A DNA stretch of 64,000 bases from Acetobacteraceae bacterium. Lineage in GTDB: Bacteria; Pseudomonadota; Alphaproteobacteria; Acetobacterales; Acetobacteraceae. The position numbers were made by a program, and so were the translations under genes. Each line of letters opens with the position of its first letter. Within the stretch, counting starts at the first letter, position 1. Positions 55,468 to 64,000 of this stretch are shown piece by piece. The stretch covers positions 1 to 64,000 of the forward strand of contig CANJJS010000009.1 in assembly GCA_947474705.1 (NCBI GenBank), written 5' to 3'. The notes beneath the pieces are model-generated. The model saw only the letters and a list, made by a program, of their open reading frames with translations. It did no database searches and was not told where the DNA came from.

Positions 55468-56657
55468 GAACGAGGCCCCTTCGCCGCGCCAGACGCGATC
55501 AACGCGGCGATCTCCTCGCCGGTGTAACCGGCCTCGGTCAAAATCGCGGCGGTGTGCTCGCCCACACGAGGCGCCGGACCGCCGATCCGCGCGGGCGTCC
55601 GATCGAAGCGCGCCGCCGGTCTGGGCTGCCGGATCGTTCCCAAACCCGTCTGCTCCATCGTTTCCATCACCCCATTGTTCACCACCTGCGGGTCCGTCAG
55701 CACCTCCGCACGCCGCAATACCGGCGCGCAAGGCACTTCCGCCGCATCGAGCTTTTCCAGCCACGCCGCGCTTCGCCCCGTCGCGAGAATCTCCCCCACC
55801 AGCGTCAAGCGTTCGGCGGCATTCACCGACCGCGCCGCCGGGGTGCGAAAACGTTCGTCCTCGATCCATTCCGGTTTGGCGATGACCCCGCAAAGCCCTC
55901 GCCATTCCGAATCGGACAGCGCGCCAACCGTGATGTAACCATCCAACGTCTGGAAAATCAGGTCGGGACGCGGCACCGGCTGCGGCGCGTTCTCCTGCCC
56001 CACGACGGTGTAACGCGTCATCGCCTCCGGCCAAAGATAAGCGATCATGGTGTCGAGCATCGACAACCGGATATGTTGACCTTCGCCCGTCCGCGCCCGC
56101 GCGACCAGCGCCGCGCAAATCGCCTGCGCGCCATGCACCGCCGTGGTCTTGTCGGCGACAATGGTCCGAATCATCTGGGGACGGCCCGTCGCCATGTCCG
56201 CCTGAACATCCGCGAACCCCGACAAAGACTGGATCACCGGATCGTAAACCCGCTTCTTGATATACGGGCCTGTATCCCCAACCCCAGATATCGACAAATA
56301 CACAAGACCCGGATTCGCCGCGCGCAGCGACGGCTCGTCGAGCCCCAGCCGCTCCATCGTCCCCGGACGGAAATTCTGCACCAGCACATCCGCCTTGGCG
56401 ATCAACCGTTTCAACGCCGCCAGCGCCTGGGCATTCTTTAAATCCAGCGCGATGGCCCGCTTGCCGCGATTGGCGGACACGAACAGCGGCGAAAACTCGC
56501 CATCCGCGGCCGTCCGGCGAGAAATATCGCCCGCCGGCGGCTCGACCTTCACCACGTCCGCGCCCTGATCCGCCAGCAACATGGTGCAAACCGGCCCCGA
56601 AACGACCGTCGTCAGGTCGATGACCCGGATGCCCGCCAGAGGTCCAGACATCTCCAT
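55464..56657 (-). CDS. class III (CaiB/BaiF) CoA transferase
   Basis: This 397-residue enzyme shows PLAGIRVIDLTTVVSGPVCTM, ADQGADVVKVEPPAGD, FRPGTMERLGLDEPSL and the C-terminal ARIGGPAPRVGEHTAAILTEAGY. It transfers CoA between carboxylic acids. The start ATG at 56657 uses the last base of the SDR stop (TGATG) and has GGAGG seven bases ahead. The middle of three coupled genes; together they suggest a small catabolic module for an organic acid. Confidence 0.93.
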   Translation of the reverse strand: MEMSGPLAGIRVIDLTTVVSGPVCTMLLADQGADVVKVEPPAGDISRRTAADGEFSPLFVSANRGKRAIALDLKNAQALAALKRLIAKADVLVQNFRPGTMERLGLDEPSLRAANPGLVYLSISGVGDTGPYIKKRVYDPVIQSLSGFADVQADMATGRPQMIRTIVADKTTAVHGAQAICAALVARARTGEGQHIRLSMLDTMIAYLWPEAMTRYTVVGQENAPQPVPRPDLIFQTLDGYITVGALSDSEWRGLCGVIAKPEWIEDERFRTPAARSVNAAERLTLVGEILATGRSAAWLEKLDAAEVPCAPVLRRAEVLTDPQVVNNGVMETMEQTGLGTIRQPRPAARFDRTPARIGGPAPRVGEHTAAILTEAGYTGEEIAALIASGAAKGPRS

Positions 56658-57388
56658 CACCACGCCTCCGCCCATGGCCGCAGATCCAGCTCCTGCGTCC
56701 ACGCGTCCCGCGGCTGCGCATGAAGCATCCAATAAGTTTCCGCGATGGAATCGGGATTGAGAATTTTTCGCGCCGCCTTCCGTTGCTCATACGCATCGGG
56801 CGCGCGAGATTTCGTCCAATCGGTGTCGATCGCGCCATCGACAACGACATGGGCGACATGAATCCCCTCCGGCCCCAGCTCGCGCGCCATGCTCTGCGCC
56901 AGCGCGCGCAACGCGTGCTTGCCGCCCGCGAAAGCGGAAAAACCAGCACCGCCCCGCGTGGACGCCGTCGCACCCGTGAAAAGAATCGTGCCCCGCTGCC
57001 GCGGCACCATAACCCGCGCGGCCTCCCGCCCATTCAAAAACCCCGCCAGCGCGCACATTTCCCAGACTTTCGTGTAAACGCGCAGCGTGGTTTCCCGGAT
57101 CGAAAAGCGAACATTGCCGCCGACATTGAAAACCAAAACTTCCACCGGCCCGATGTCACGCTCAATGGTGGCGAAAAGATCGATCACCGCCTCCTCGCGC
57201 CGCGCATCGGAACCAAACCCATGCGCCTCGCCACCGTCATCCCGAATTCGCGCGACCAGCGGTTCAAGCTTCTCCGCGGTCCGGCGCGTGAGGCAAACCA
57301 CATACCCCTCCCGCGCGAAACGGCGGGCAATCGCACCGCCCGTGGCATCGCCCGCCCCAACAATTAAAGCGACCTTCCTGTCCCGCAT
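56657..57388 (-). CDS. SDR-family oxidoreductase with Phe at the catalytic Tyr position
   Basis: This 243-residue Rossmann protein starts VALIVGAGDATGGAIARRFA, has the NVGG structural motif and FTGATAS with the catalytic Ser. The usual YxxxK reads FAGGK (GAGFSAFAGGKHALRALAQ), so the catalytic Tyr is Phe. A subgroup of SDR proteins shares this change and may be a non-standard reductase or binding protein. ATG at 57388 starts the domain; the longer frame is unlikely. First gene of the unit with the CoA transferase and GST. Confidence 0.88.
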   Translation of the reverse strand: MRDRKVALIVGAGDATGGAIARRFAREGYVVCLTRRTAEKLEPLVARIRDDGGEAHGFGSDARREEAVIDLFATIERDIGPVEVLVFNVGGNVRFSIRETTLRVYTKVWEMCALAGFLNGREAARVMVPRQRGTILFTGATASTRGGAGFSAFAGGKHALRALAQSMARELGPEGIHVAHVVVDGAIDTDWTKSRAPDAYEQRKAARKILNPDSIAETYWMLHAQPRDAWTQELDLRPWAEAW

Positions 57389-57485
57389 AGGCCAAAATCC
57401 TGGACGATGAAGCACGAACGGTGGCCGCGGCCGACGCATGTGTCAATCGCGGCGGCCCGGCCGATCGGCGGCCCGAATCCGAACC

Positions 57486-57656
57486 CTGGGGCTTTGCCCC
57501 AGACCCCACGAGGGGCTTTGCCCCTTCGAACCCCGCCAGGGGAACGTCCCCCCTCCCACGGCACTCCAACCCCGGGGTTCCAAGGGCGAGCCCAAAAGAC
57601 CCATTGGGGCGGGGTCGAGGGGCGGAGCCCTCGCGGGGTTTGGGGCTTTGCCCCAA
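57486..57656. repeat. long palindromic intergenic repeat, copy B
   Basis: An imperfect inverted repeat lies between the SDR start and the permease stop: the left arm 57486-57534 and the right arm 57606-57656 each contain GGGGCTTTGCCCC and GACCCCACGAGGG-like parts in opposite order. It shares this core with copy A at 28004-28226. The 275-base spacer holds no gene. A role in transcription end or as an interspersed element is inferred. Confidence 0.7.
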
Positions 57657-57663
57657 CGCTTGC

Positions 57664-59388
57664 CTATCGCCCAGGCGCCATCTGACCCACATTGGCCAGC
57701 CGGTTGGCCGCCACGACGACCACCGCGGTCACGGCCATTAGCACCAGGCCCAGCACCGCGATCGCGCCAAGCTCGCCATTTTCGTTCAGGTCGTAAATCA
57801 GCACCGACACCAGCTTGGTATTCGATGTCGTCAGCAGAATGGTCGCCGACAATTCCCGGATCGTGCCGATGAACACAAAGCACCAGGTCGCCGCGACCGA
57901 GGATTTCAGCAACGGCGCCACGATACTGGTCAACGACTTCAACCGCCCTGCGCCCAAAATACGGCTGGCATCTTCCAGCTCCGGGTTCAGACCACGAAAC
58001 GCCGCCTGCATTTGCTGATAAGCCGGCGGCATTTCGATCGTCAAAAACGCCAGCAACAGGATCCATAACGTCCCATAAAGCTGAAACGGCGGCCGGGTGT
58101 ACCCAATGAACAACGCCACGCCGAGCACGATCCCCGGCACGGCGGCCGGCGCCGTGGCCAGAAAGGCCAAAAACCGGTGGCCCGGCACCGCGCGCCGGGC
58201 GGTCAAATACGCGACCAACACGGAGAACGCCGTGCCAGCGGTCGCCGCCGCGACCCCGGTGATCAACGTGTTCTCCAGCGTCGCGCGCGTGTGCGTCAGC
58301 CCGAACACCAGCCGCACATTATCCCAGGTGATCGTGTCCAGGGTCCAGGCGTCGGACACGGTGCGCAACATGCTCGCGCGGATCAGGATCAAATTCGGCA
58401 ACAACACCGTCACGACGATCACCAGCAACGCCATCGTCAACGCGGGCCAACGCCACAGCCCGAGATTGGTCAGTTGCGGCGCCCCCGCCTTACCGCCGAT
58501 CATGGTGAACCCGCGGCGGCCCAACAGGAATTTCTCCCCGCGCAACAACAGGATCGTGACGAACAGCATCGGTATCGCGCAGGCCGCGGCCAAATGCGTG
58601 CGCGGCGGAAACTGAAACAGACTCCAGATCTTGGTCGTCAGCACGTGAAACCCGGCGGGCAGCGCCAGGATCGCGGGCGTGCCGAACTGCGTCATCGCCT
58701 GCAAAAACGCGATCAAAAATCCCGCCAACAGAGCGGGCAACACCATCGGAAAGGTCACCCGGCGCAACGTATGCCAGCGGCCGCCCCCCAAAATGGCGCT
58801 CGCCTCCTCCAGATCGTACGGCATGCGATCGAGCGTGTTCGCCGCCAAAACGAAGACATAAGGAAATGCATAAGACGCCATCACGAAGACGATGCCCTCG
58901 GCGGAAAAAATATTCACGAGGCGGTCGAACTGGCCCGCCCCCGTCAGCGCCCGGTAATACTGGTTGATCAACCCGCTGTTCGGCGCCGCCAACAGCACCC
59001 ATGCCACCGCGCCAATGAACGGCGGCGTGATGAACGACGTCATGATCAGACCGCGCAATGTCCGGCGAAACGGCACATTCGTGCGCGATACCAGCCACGC
59101 CAGCGGCAGCGCCACGCCACAGGCGAGCACCCCGACCCCCAACGCGATCCCCAAAGTCGTGACAAAAGGCCCCAAAAACAGCGAAGGATCGCCCAGCTCG
59201 GAGAAATTCTCCATGCTGAACGCGCCCTTTTCGTCGGTCAGGCTGAACAGCGCCAGCCAGCCAAACGGCAACAGCACTACAAACGCGAGCAACAGCGCGA
59301 TCAGGCCGAAAAACACCGGCGAGGGATCGAACCAGCCAGGCAATCCGCGCCCGGACGCGGGCGCCGCCTCGGGCGAGGAGGCACTCAT
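57664..59388 (-). CDS. Fe(III)-type ABC transporter permease (two permease domains)
   Basis: This 574-residue inner-membrane protein has about 12 spans in two BPD_transp_1 domains, as in FbpB/SfuB-type permeases. EAA loops are seen at DLEEASAILGGGRWHTLRRVTFPMVLP and LEDASRILGAGRLKSLTSIVAP. Substrates of this family are Fe(III), phosphonates, putrescine or thiamine; none is decided here. ATG at 59388 starts two bases after the binding-protein stop; a TTG at 59394 is the alternative. Last gene of the operon ATPase, two binding proteins, permease. Confidence 0.93.
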   Translation of the reverse strand: MSASSPEAAPASGRGLPGWFDPSPVFFGLIALLLAFVVLLPFGWLALFSLTDEKGAFSMENFSELGDPSLFLGPFVTTLGIALGVGVLACGVALPLAWLVSRTNVPFRRTLRGLIMTSFITPPFIGAVAWVLLAAPNSGLINQYYRALTGAGQFDRLVNIFSAEGIVFVMASYAFPYVFVLAANTLDRMPYDLEEASAILGGGRWHTLRRVTFPMVLPALLAGFLIAFLQAMTQFGTPAILALPAGFHVLTTKIWSLFQFPPRTHLAAACAIPMLFVTILLLRGEKFLLGRRGFTMIGGKAGAPQLTNLGLWRWPALTMALLVIVVTVLLPNLILIRASMLRTVSDAWTLDTITWDNVRLVFGLTHTRATLENTLITGVAAATAGTAFSVLVAYLTARRAVPGHRFLAFLATAPAAVPGIVLGVALFIGYTRPPFQLYGTLWILLLAFLTIEMPPAYQQMQAAFRGLNPELEDASRILGAGRLKSLTSIVAPLLKSSVAATWCFVFIGTIRELSATILLTTSNTKLVSVLIYDLNENGELGAIAVLGLVLMAVTAVVVVAANRLANVGQMAPGR

Positions 59389-59390
59389 GG

Positions 59391-60437
59391 TCAAACCCCA
59401 AACGCCCGAGTGTAGCGCTTGCGGATGTCCTCAGCCGCCAGCGCCACGGCGGCGGGATCGGCGTGCAGCAATTTAATCTGCTCCGTCGGCCGCAACCCCT
59501 CTGGCATCGCGACGCCCGGCAGGAACGAACGGCCCCCGTAATCCGCCAAAATCTGCTGACCTTCGCCCGAGGAAATGAAATGCAGCAGCAACCGCGCCGC
59601 GTTCGGATGCGGCGCGGCGGCCATCAGCGCCGCCGCCACCGGCACGACCGGCGATCCTTCCGTGGGATACACGATCGTCACCGGCCCGCCCTTTTTCTGG
59701 ACCCGGAACGCCGCGTTTTCCGCCCCGTCCGCCGCCACCAAACGTTCACCTTGCGCCACCCGTTGCGACGGATCGACCGCGGACTGAACCTGCATGATCT
59801 GCTGTTTCGCGAGCTTTTCGTAAAACTCCCACCCCAGCGCCTGAGTGACGATATAAGTCCCGGTCATGATGTTCCCGGAATAACCCGGATGCGCCTTGAC
59901 CATTTTCCCTTTCCATTTCGAATCCAGCAAATCGCTCCAGGCCCTGGGCGCATCCGCCGCCTTCACCAACTGGGAATTATAGGCCGGCACCATCAGCGAA
60001 AACGTTTCCTTGGTATAAAAACCATCCGCCTCCCGCGCGTCCGGCGCGAGACGCATCGCCTCCTCCGTCACATACGGCGCGGTCCAGCCATTCGCCTTCC
60101 AACTCACCAAATATCCAAGATCCGACGACGTCACGACATCCACCGCGCGAATATTCGACGCGTATTCCTGGCTGACCCGCTGATAATTCCGTTCGGCCCC
60201 AGACCGTTCCAGAAGCACCGAGATCCCCGGATATTTCGCCTCGAACCGCTTCGCCAGCGTGGTCGCCAAGGTCAGATCGTTGGAGGTGTAATGCGCGACC
60301 TTCCCTTCCTTCACGGCCGCCGCGATCAGCGCGGGCGTGACGGACACCGCCGCCGGCGCGGCACGCGCCAAACGCGGCGTCGCGAAAACAGCGACGCCGG
60401 CGAGCACGCCGCGGCGGGTCGTTCCGAACGAAGTCAT
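59391..60437 (-). CDS. Fe(III)-type ABC transporter substrate-binding protein, copy 2
   Basis: This 348-residue periplasmic protein of the SBP_bac_6/FbpA-like group has a signal region with a twin Arg (TTRRGVLAGVAVFATPRLARA). The mature part has VAHYTSNDLTLATTLAKRFEAKYP, SGAERNYQRVSQEY, and KWKGKMVKAHPGYSG. It aligns along its length with the gene just upstream, so the two arose by duplication. GGAGG precedes the ATG at 60437. No clear Tyr pair for Fe binding can be assigned, so the ligand is open. Confidence 0.9.
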   Translation of the reverse strand: MTSFGTTRRGVLAGVAVFATPRLARAAPAAVSVTPALIAAAVKEGKVAHYTSNDLTLATTLAKRFEAKYPGISVLLERSGAERNYQRVSQEYASNIRAVDVVTSSDLGYLVSWKANGWTAPYVTEEAMRLAPDAREADGFYTKETFSLMVPAYNSQLVKAADAPRAWSDLLDSKWKGKMVKAHPGYSGNIMTGTYIVTQALGWEFYEKLAKQQIMQVQSAVDPSQRVAQGERLVAADGAENAAFRVQKKGGPVTIVYPTEGSPVVPVAAALMAAAPHPNAARLLLHFISSGEGQQILADYGGRSFLPGVAMPEGLRPTEQIKLLHADPAAVALAAEDIRKRYTRAFGV

Positions 60438-60450
60438 CGCCCCGCCTCCC

Positions 60451-61506
60451 TTATACGCCAAAGATCTGCGAATAACGTTTCTTCACCGCCTCCGCTTCCC
60501 GCGCCAGCGCCTCTGGCTCGTTGTGCAACAGCTTGATCTTCGACAACGGCGTCCAGCTCGCGGGCTCGGTCATCGCCGGATCGAAGCTGCGTGTGCCATG
60601 TTCCATGTTGATCTTCTGACATTCGCTCGACGCCAGATAATGCATGAACAAACGCGCGGCGGCCGGCCGCGGCGCCTTCCGCATCAGCACGCTGCCAACG
60701 CCGACGACCGGCACGCCCTCCACCGGATAAATCAACACCAGCGGCGCGCCCTGAGAGATCAGACGCGCGGCCGTGACCTCCGCCCCATCCGCCATGATCG
60801 CCCGCTCCCCTTGCGCGAGCCGCATGGGCGGATCGGTGGCGGACTGCACCTGCATGACACCCTGCTTCGCCAGTTTTTCGAAATACTCCCAGCCCAGAAG
60901 CCGGCTGAGCGCGTAAGTCGCGTTGGTGATCGCCCCCGAATAACCCGGGTGTCCCTTGACCAGCTTGCCCTTCCATTTCGGGTCCAGCAAATCCAGCCAG
61001 GATTTCGGCGCCTCCTCGGCTTTAACCAGGCGGGAATTATAGGCGGCCATGACCAAAGTGAATTTATCGACGATGAAACTCCCGTCCGCCGCGATCGCCG
61101 CCTCCGGCCAGGCCGCCGCCTCGGCGGGCACGAAAGGCTCCAACAACCCCGCCGCCCGCCAGGTCACGCAATGCCCGAGATCGGAGGTCGTCGCGACATC
61201 CACCGCGTGAATGTTGGAACTGTATTCCTGACCGATGCGCTGATAAATACGTTCGGCGCCAGATCGTTCCAACTGAACAATCATACCGTACTTCGCCTCG
61301 AAGGTCTTCGCCACCTTGGTCGCGAGGACAAGATCGTCGGCGGTATACCACGCGATCTTCCCCTCTTTTTTCGCCGCCTCCACCAGCGCCGGAGTCAGCA
61401 CCGCGCGTTCGGGCCGCGTGCCCTGCGCCCGGCCCGGCGCGGCGGCCAGCGTGGCGGCCGCCGCCAGCACCGAACGGCGATGGATCGTTCCGGGACCGGT
61501 GGACAT
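60451..61506 (-). CDS. Fe(III)-type ABC transporter substrate-binding protein, copy 1
   Basis: This 351-residue protein has a signal region HRRSVLAAAATLAAAPGRAQ and matches its downstream neighbour: IAWYTADDLVLATKVAKTFEAKY, SGAERIYQRIGQEYSSNI, KWKGKLVKGHPGYSG, and a shared ending KKRYSQIFGV/RKRYTRAFGV. It lies 13 bases before copy 2 and 23 bases after the ATPase gene. Two binding proteins with one permease suggest that the importer takes up two related ligands. Confidence 0.9.
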   Translation of the reverse strand: MSTGPGTIHRRSVLAAAATLAAAPGRAQGTRPERAVLTPALVEAAKKEGKIAWYTADDLVLATKVAKTFEAKYGMIVQLERSGAERIYQRIGQEYSSNIHAVDVATTSDLGHCVTWRAAGLLEPFVPAEAAAWPEAAIAADGSFIVDKFTLVMAAYNSRLVKAEEAPKSWLDLLDPKWKGKLVKGHPGYSGAITNATYALSRLLGWEYFEKLAKQGVMQVQSATDPPMRLAQGERAIMADGAEVTAARLISQGAPLVLIYPVEGVPVVGVGSVLMRKAPRPAAARLFMHYLASSECQKINMEHGTRSFDPAMTEPASWTPLSKIKLLHNEPEALAREAEAVKKRYSQIFGV

Positions 61507-61529
61507 GGCGATCTCCCCTTACAATTGTT

Positions 61530-62594
61530 TCAACGCGCCAAAGCGCGGCAATGACCCGGCGGCAGTGTCAGCCCGACCCGCTGCGACGGTTGCGCCAGCA
61601 CATCGGACGACGCCAACACCTGCAACCGCGTCCCTGCCTCGAGCGCGACGATATAATGCCGTTGCGATCCCAAATAGACCGCCCGCTCCACGGTACCCAC
61701 CGCCTCGTTCGGTCCCGCCTCACCCTCGGGCGGAGGCCCCAACACGATCCGATGCGGCCGGATCGAAACGATCGCACCGCCATCCTCCGAAAACACCCCG
61801 GATTCGCAGGCGAGTCTCAGCCCGTCGCAGTCCGCCACATGCTCTCCGGCGCGGCGTCCCCGCAGAATATTGGTGCTGCCGATGAAGCGCGCCACGAACT
61901 CGGACAACGGCCGCTCGTAAATATCCTCCGGCGAACCGGCCTGCTCGATCTTGCCATCCCGCATCACCGCGACAATATCGGAGGTCGTCATCGCCTCCAT
62001 CTGGTCGTGCGTCACATAGATTGTTGTGTAATGAAACCGGTCGTGCAACCGGCGAATTTCATGCCGCATTTCCTCGCGCAAATTGGCGTCGAGATTCGAC
62101 AAAGGCTCATCCAGCAACAGAATTTTCGGCTCCACCGCCAGCGCCCGCGCGAGGCCCACGCGCTGCTGCTGACCGCCCGACAATTCGGCGGGATACCGCG
62201 CCGCGTACGGCCCGAGCTGCATCGTCTCCAGCATCGCCCGCACCCGCTCGTCGATCGTCGCGCGCGGCAAACGCCGCAGTTTCAGCCCATACGCGACGTT
62301 CTCCGCCACCGTCAGATGCGGCCAGAGCGCGTAGCTCTGAAAAATCATCGACATCTCCCGCCGCTCCGGCGGAACAACCGTCCCGGCGGCGGACACCTGC
62401 CGGCCGGCGACGTGAATGGTCCCGCCATCCGGAATGGCGAAGCCGGACACAAGACGCAGCGTCGTCGTCTTGCCACACCCGGACGGGCCAAGCAGCGAAA
62501 TCAACTGACCGCTCTCAACCGTCAGATCGAGCGCGTCCACGGCCGTCTGCGCACCGAACCGCTTGGTCAGGCCAGCAAGCTCAAGACGAGACAT
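61530..62594 (-). CDS. Fe(III)/polyamine-type ABC transporter ATPase
   Basis: This 354-residue ATPase has Walker A GPSGCGKTTT, Q-loop IFQSYALWPHLTV, signature LSGGQQQRVGLARALA, Walker B ILLLDEPLSNLD and switch His YVTHDQMEA. The C-terminal TOBE-like domain (about 245-354) includes SIRPHRIVLGPPPEGE. It resembles PotA/FbpC. ATG at 62594; the upstream open frame is a shadow. First gene of the operon with two binding proteins and the permease. Confidence 0.95.
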   Translation of the reverse strand: MSRLELAGLTKRFGAQTAVDALDLTVESGQLISLLGPSGCGKTTTLRLVSGFAIPDGGTIHVAGRQVSAAGTVVPPERREMSMIFQSYALWPHLTVAENVAYGLKLRRLPRATIDERVRAMLETMQLGPYAARYPAELSGGQQQRVGLARALAVEPKILLLDEPLSNLDANLREEMRHEIRRLHDRFHYTTIYVTHDQMEAMTTSDIVAVMRDGKIEQAGSPEDIYERPLSEFVARFIGSTNILRGRRAGEHVADCDGLRLACESGVFSEDGGAIVSIRPHRIVLGPPPEGEAGPNEAVGTVERAVYLGSQRHYIVALEAGTRLQVLASSDVLAQPSQRVGLTLPPGHCRALAR

Positions 62595-62733
62595 CAGGCG
62601 CCCGGCCCGAACGCCGTGCCACCGCACGGGATGGAAAGAATGGTCAAATGTCAGCCTCCGCCGGCGCGCGTTCTCATTCCCGGCGCGTCCGAAATTCGAC
62701 CCGGACCCTACCCGCGGGCGGCGGCGGGCGCAA

Positions 62734-62805
62734 CCGGGTGGGGTGGGTGTTTGGGGACGCGCTGGGGCGTTGCCCCAGCGCGTCCCCAGGCGCCAACCCC
62801 ACCCG
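62734..62805. terminator. long perfect hairpin at the 3' end of ggt
   Basis: TGGGGACGCGCTGGGGC (62752-62768) pairs with its exact complement at 62772-62788 around a three-base GTT loop, and an outer pairing joins 62734-62744 with 62795-62805. It lies just beyond the stop of ggt. The GGGGC-GTT-GCCCC core resembles the other intergenic palindromes. No T run follows, so it may act as a terminator or mRNA-stabilising element. Confidence 0.65.
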
Positions 62806-62806
62806 G

Positions 62807-64000
62807 TCAGGCCCGCACCGCCTCCGGCCGGAACCGCACGCCGGCGCGGGCCAGGCCGCCGCCCAGTCCGATTGGGGTGCCGTCGGCGCGCCAGCAGGCC
62901 GCGCCTTCCATTTCGCCGTTGTCCGCGAACCGGATCGCGCTCATTCCGCCCGCGACATTTCCGACCCGCGCCACGGCGTGTCCGCGCGCCGCCAAGGCCT
63001 GATACACGGCCTCCGGCACCCCGTTTTCGATTTCCAGTTGATGCCCCTGGGTCCAAATTCGCGGCGCCTCCACCGCTTCCTGCACGCTCATTCCATGATC
63101 GATGATATTGGAAATCGCCTGCATGACACTCGGGAAAATCCGCAGACCGCCGGGCAGTCCCAGCGCGAACACCGGCTTTCCATCGCGCGTAACGATAACC
63201 GGCGACATGGAAGATGTCACGCGTTTTCCAGGCGCCACCGAACTGGCCCGCCCAGGACGGGGATCGAACACGAACATGTAGTTGTTGGGGATCATGCCGG
63301 TGCCAGGGACAATGTAACGCGCGCCAAACAAACTGTTGATTGTCTGCGTGCTCGCGACAATATTCCCCATCCCATCCGCGATCGTCAGATGCGTCGTATG
63401 CGCCCCGCCATCGCCCGGCGCCACCTCCGCGCTCCAGGCCTGAGCACGCCCCATCTCGATCCCACCCCGCCGGCTGGCGGCGTAGCCCTTGTCCAGCAAC
63501 CGCGCCACCGGCACCTTCACGAACGCCGGATCGGCCGTCGCCGCCGCGCGATCCGCGAAGGCGATCTTCAAAACTTCCGCCAGCAAATGCAGCGTATCCG
63601 CCGACCCGAACCCGAGCCCACCGATATCGAACCCCTCCAAAATATTCAACATCTGACAAATATGCAGCGGCCCCGAGGACGGTGGCGGCGGCCCCACGAT
63701 CTCGAACCCCCGGTAATTCCCCCGAATCGCGTCCCTTTCGATCGTCCGGTAGCGGCTCAGATCCTCTTGCGCGATATACCCGCCATCCCGCGCCATATGC
63801 GCCACGTAATGCCGCCCCAAGGCGCCCCCGTAGAGAATCCCCGGCCCTTCCTTGGCGATCGACCGCAGCGTCTCCGCGTAATCCCCTGTCGTCAGCCGCG
63901 CGCCCGCCGCGATCGGCATCCCGCCCGGCAGATACAATTTCGCGATTTCCGGATCCCGCGCCATGTCTTCAGCGCAATCCGCCACGCATTCGCTCAGATA
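62807..64000 (-). CDS. ggt: gamma-glutamyltransferase (5' end beyond the window)
   Basis: About 398 C-terminal residues are present; the frame is still open at 64000 (YLSECVADC). The protein cleaves gamma-glutamyl bonds of glutathione. After self-cleavage the small subunit begins at the Thr in DGGAHTTHLTI; GIRP-like loops are seen as PPPPSSGPLHICQML and TSSMSPVIV, with LPGGLRIFPSVMQAI near the substrate pocket. The full protein is expected to have about 530 residues with a signal peptide outside the window. It is followed by the hairpin at 62734-62805. Peptide and glutathione importers nearby suggest a use in scavenging. Confidence 0.93.
   Translation of the reverse strand, partial: YLSECVADCAEDMARDPEIAKLYLPGGMPIAAGARLTTGDYAETLRSIAKEGPGILYGGALGRHYVAHMARDGGYIAQEDLSRYRTIERDAIRGNYRGFEIVGPPPPSSGPLHICQMLNILEGFDIGGLGFGSADTLHLLAEVLKIAFADRAAATADPAFVKVPVARLLDKGYAASRRGGIEMGRAQAWSAEVAPGDGGAHTTHLTIADGMGNIVASTQTINSLFGARYIVPGTGMIPNNYMFVFDPRPGRASSVAPGKRVTSSMSPVIVTRDGKPVFALGLPGGLRIFPSVMQAISNIIDHGMSVQEAVEAPRIWTQGHQLEIENGVPEAVYQALAARGHAVARVGNVAGGMSAIRFADNGEMEGAACWRADGTPIGLGGGLARAGVRFRPEAVRA

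Overview
This is a GC-rich chromosomal segment, most likely from an alphaproteobacterium of the Rhodospirillales/Acetobacteraceae type. That assignment is inferred from codon use, the COQ9 gene, the RNase PH-RdgB and Pth-L25 pairs, DUF1127, many peptide/Fe-type ABC importers, and GGGGCTTTGCCCC-type intergenic palindromes. No tRNA, rRNA, CRISPR, phage or transposase gene was seen. The window starts in the 3' end of an unidentified gene and ends inside a gamma-glutamyltransferase gene.

Layout. 0-8 kb: two metallo-beta-lactamase-fold hydrolases with an Xaa-Pro aminopeptidase, a DUF1127 protein, a cytochrome c/ferritin-like operon divergent from an AraC-type regulator, then pth and rplY. 7.8-10.8 kb: a cupin-like protein and an orphan molybdenum hydroxylase large subunit. 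11-21 kb: a peptide-type ABC importer operon with FOUR tandem paralogous substrate-binding proteins before one permease/ATPase set. 21-24 kb: a GMC oxidoreductase and a three-gene nitrile hydratase/thiocyanate hydrolase-like enzyme. 24-31 kb: a beta-propeller protein, a KefB-like antiporter, an aldo/keto reductase, a degenerate thiolase/DUF35 pair, peptide deformylase and COQ9. 31-39 kb: an orphan peptide-type binding protein, a probable SELENOPROTEIN of the glycine/proline reductase B family read through an in-frame TGA with a good bacterial SECIS hairpin, a class III CoA transferase, PmbA and a Tim44-like protein. 39-47 kb: a CoA-binding/O-acetylhomoserine sulfhydrylase fusion and a second peptide-type ABC operon. 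46.6-54.8 kb: rph-rdgB, a small secreted protein with NG pentapeptide repeats, a LysR regulator, a two-subunit ThDP decarboxylase, a membrane protein with an apparent frameshift, an Hpt protein, thiS-thiG and a secreted protein. 54.8-64 kb: an SDR/CoA-transferase/GST operon, a Fe(III)-type ABC operon with two tandem binding proteins, and ggt.

Together the genes describe a cell equipped to scavenge many small organic compounds (eight periplasmic binding proteins in 64 kb) and to process acyl-CoA, nitrile/thiocyanate-like and peptide substrates. The items most deserving attention are the selenoprotein at 34501-35436, which simple ORF calling splits at the UGA codon; the split-beta nitrile hydratase-like operon; the four-fold tandem binding proteins; and the CoA-binding/MetY fusion.
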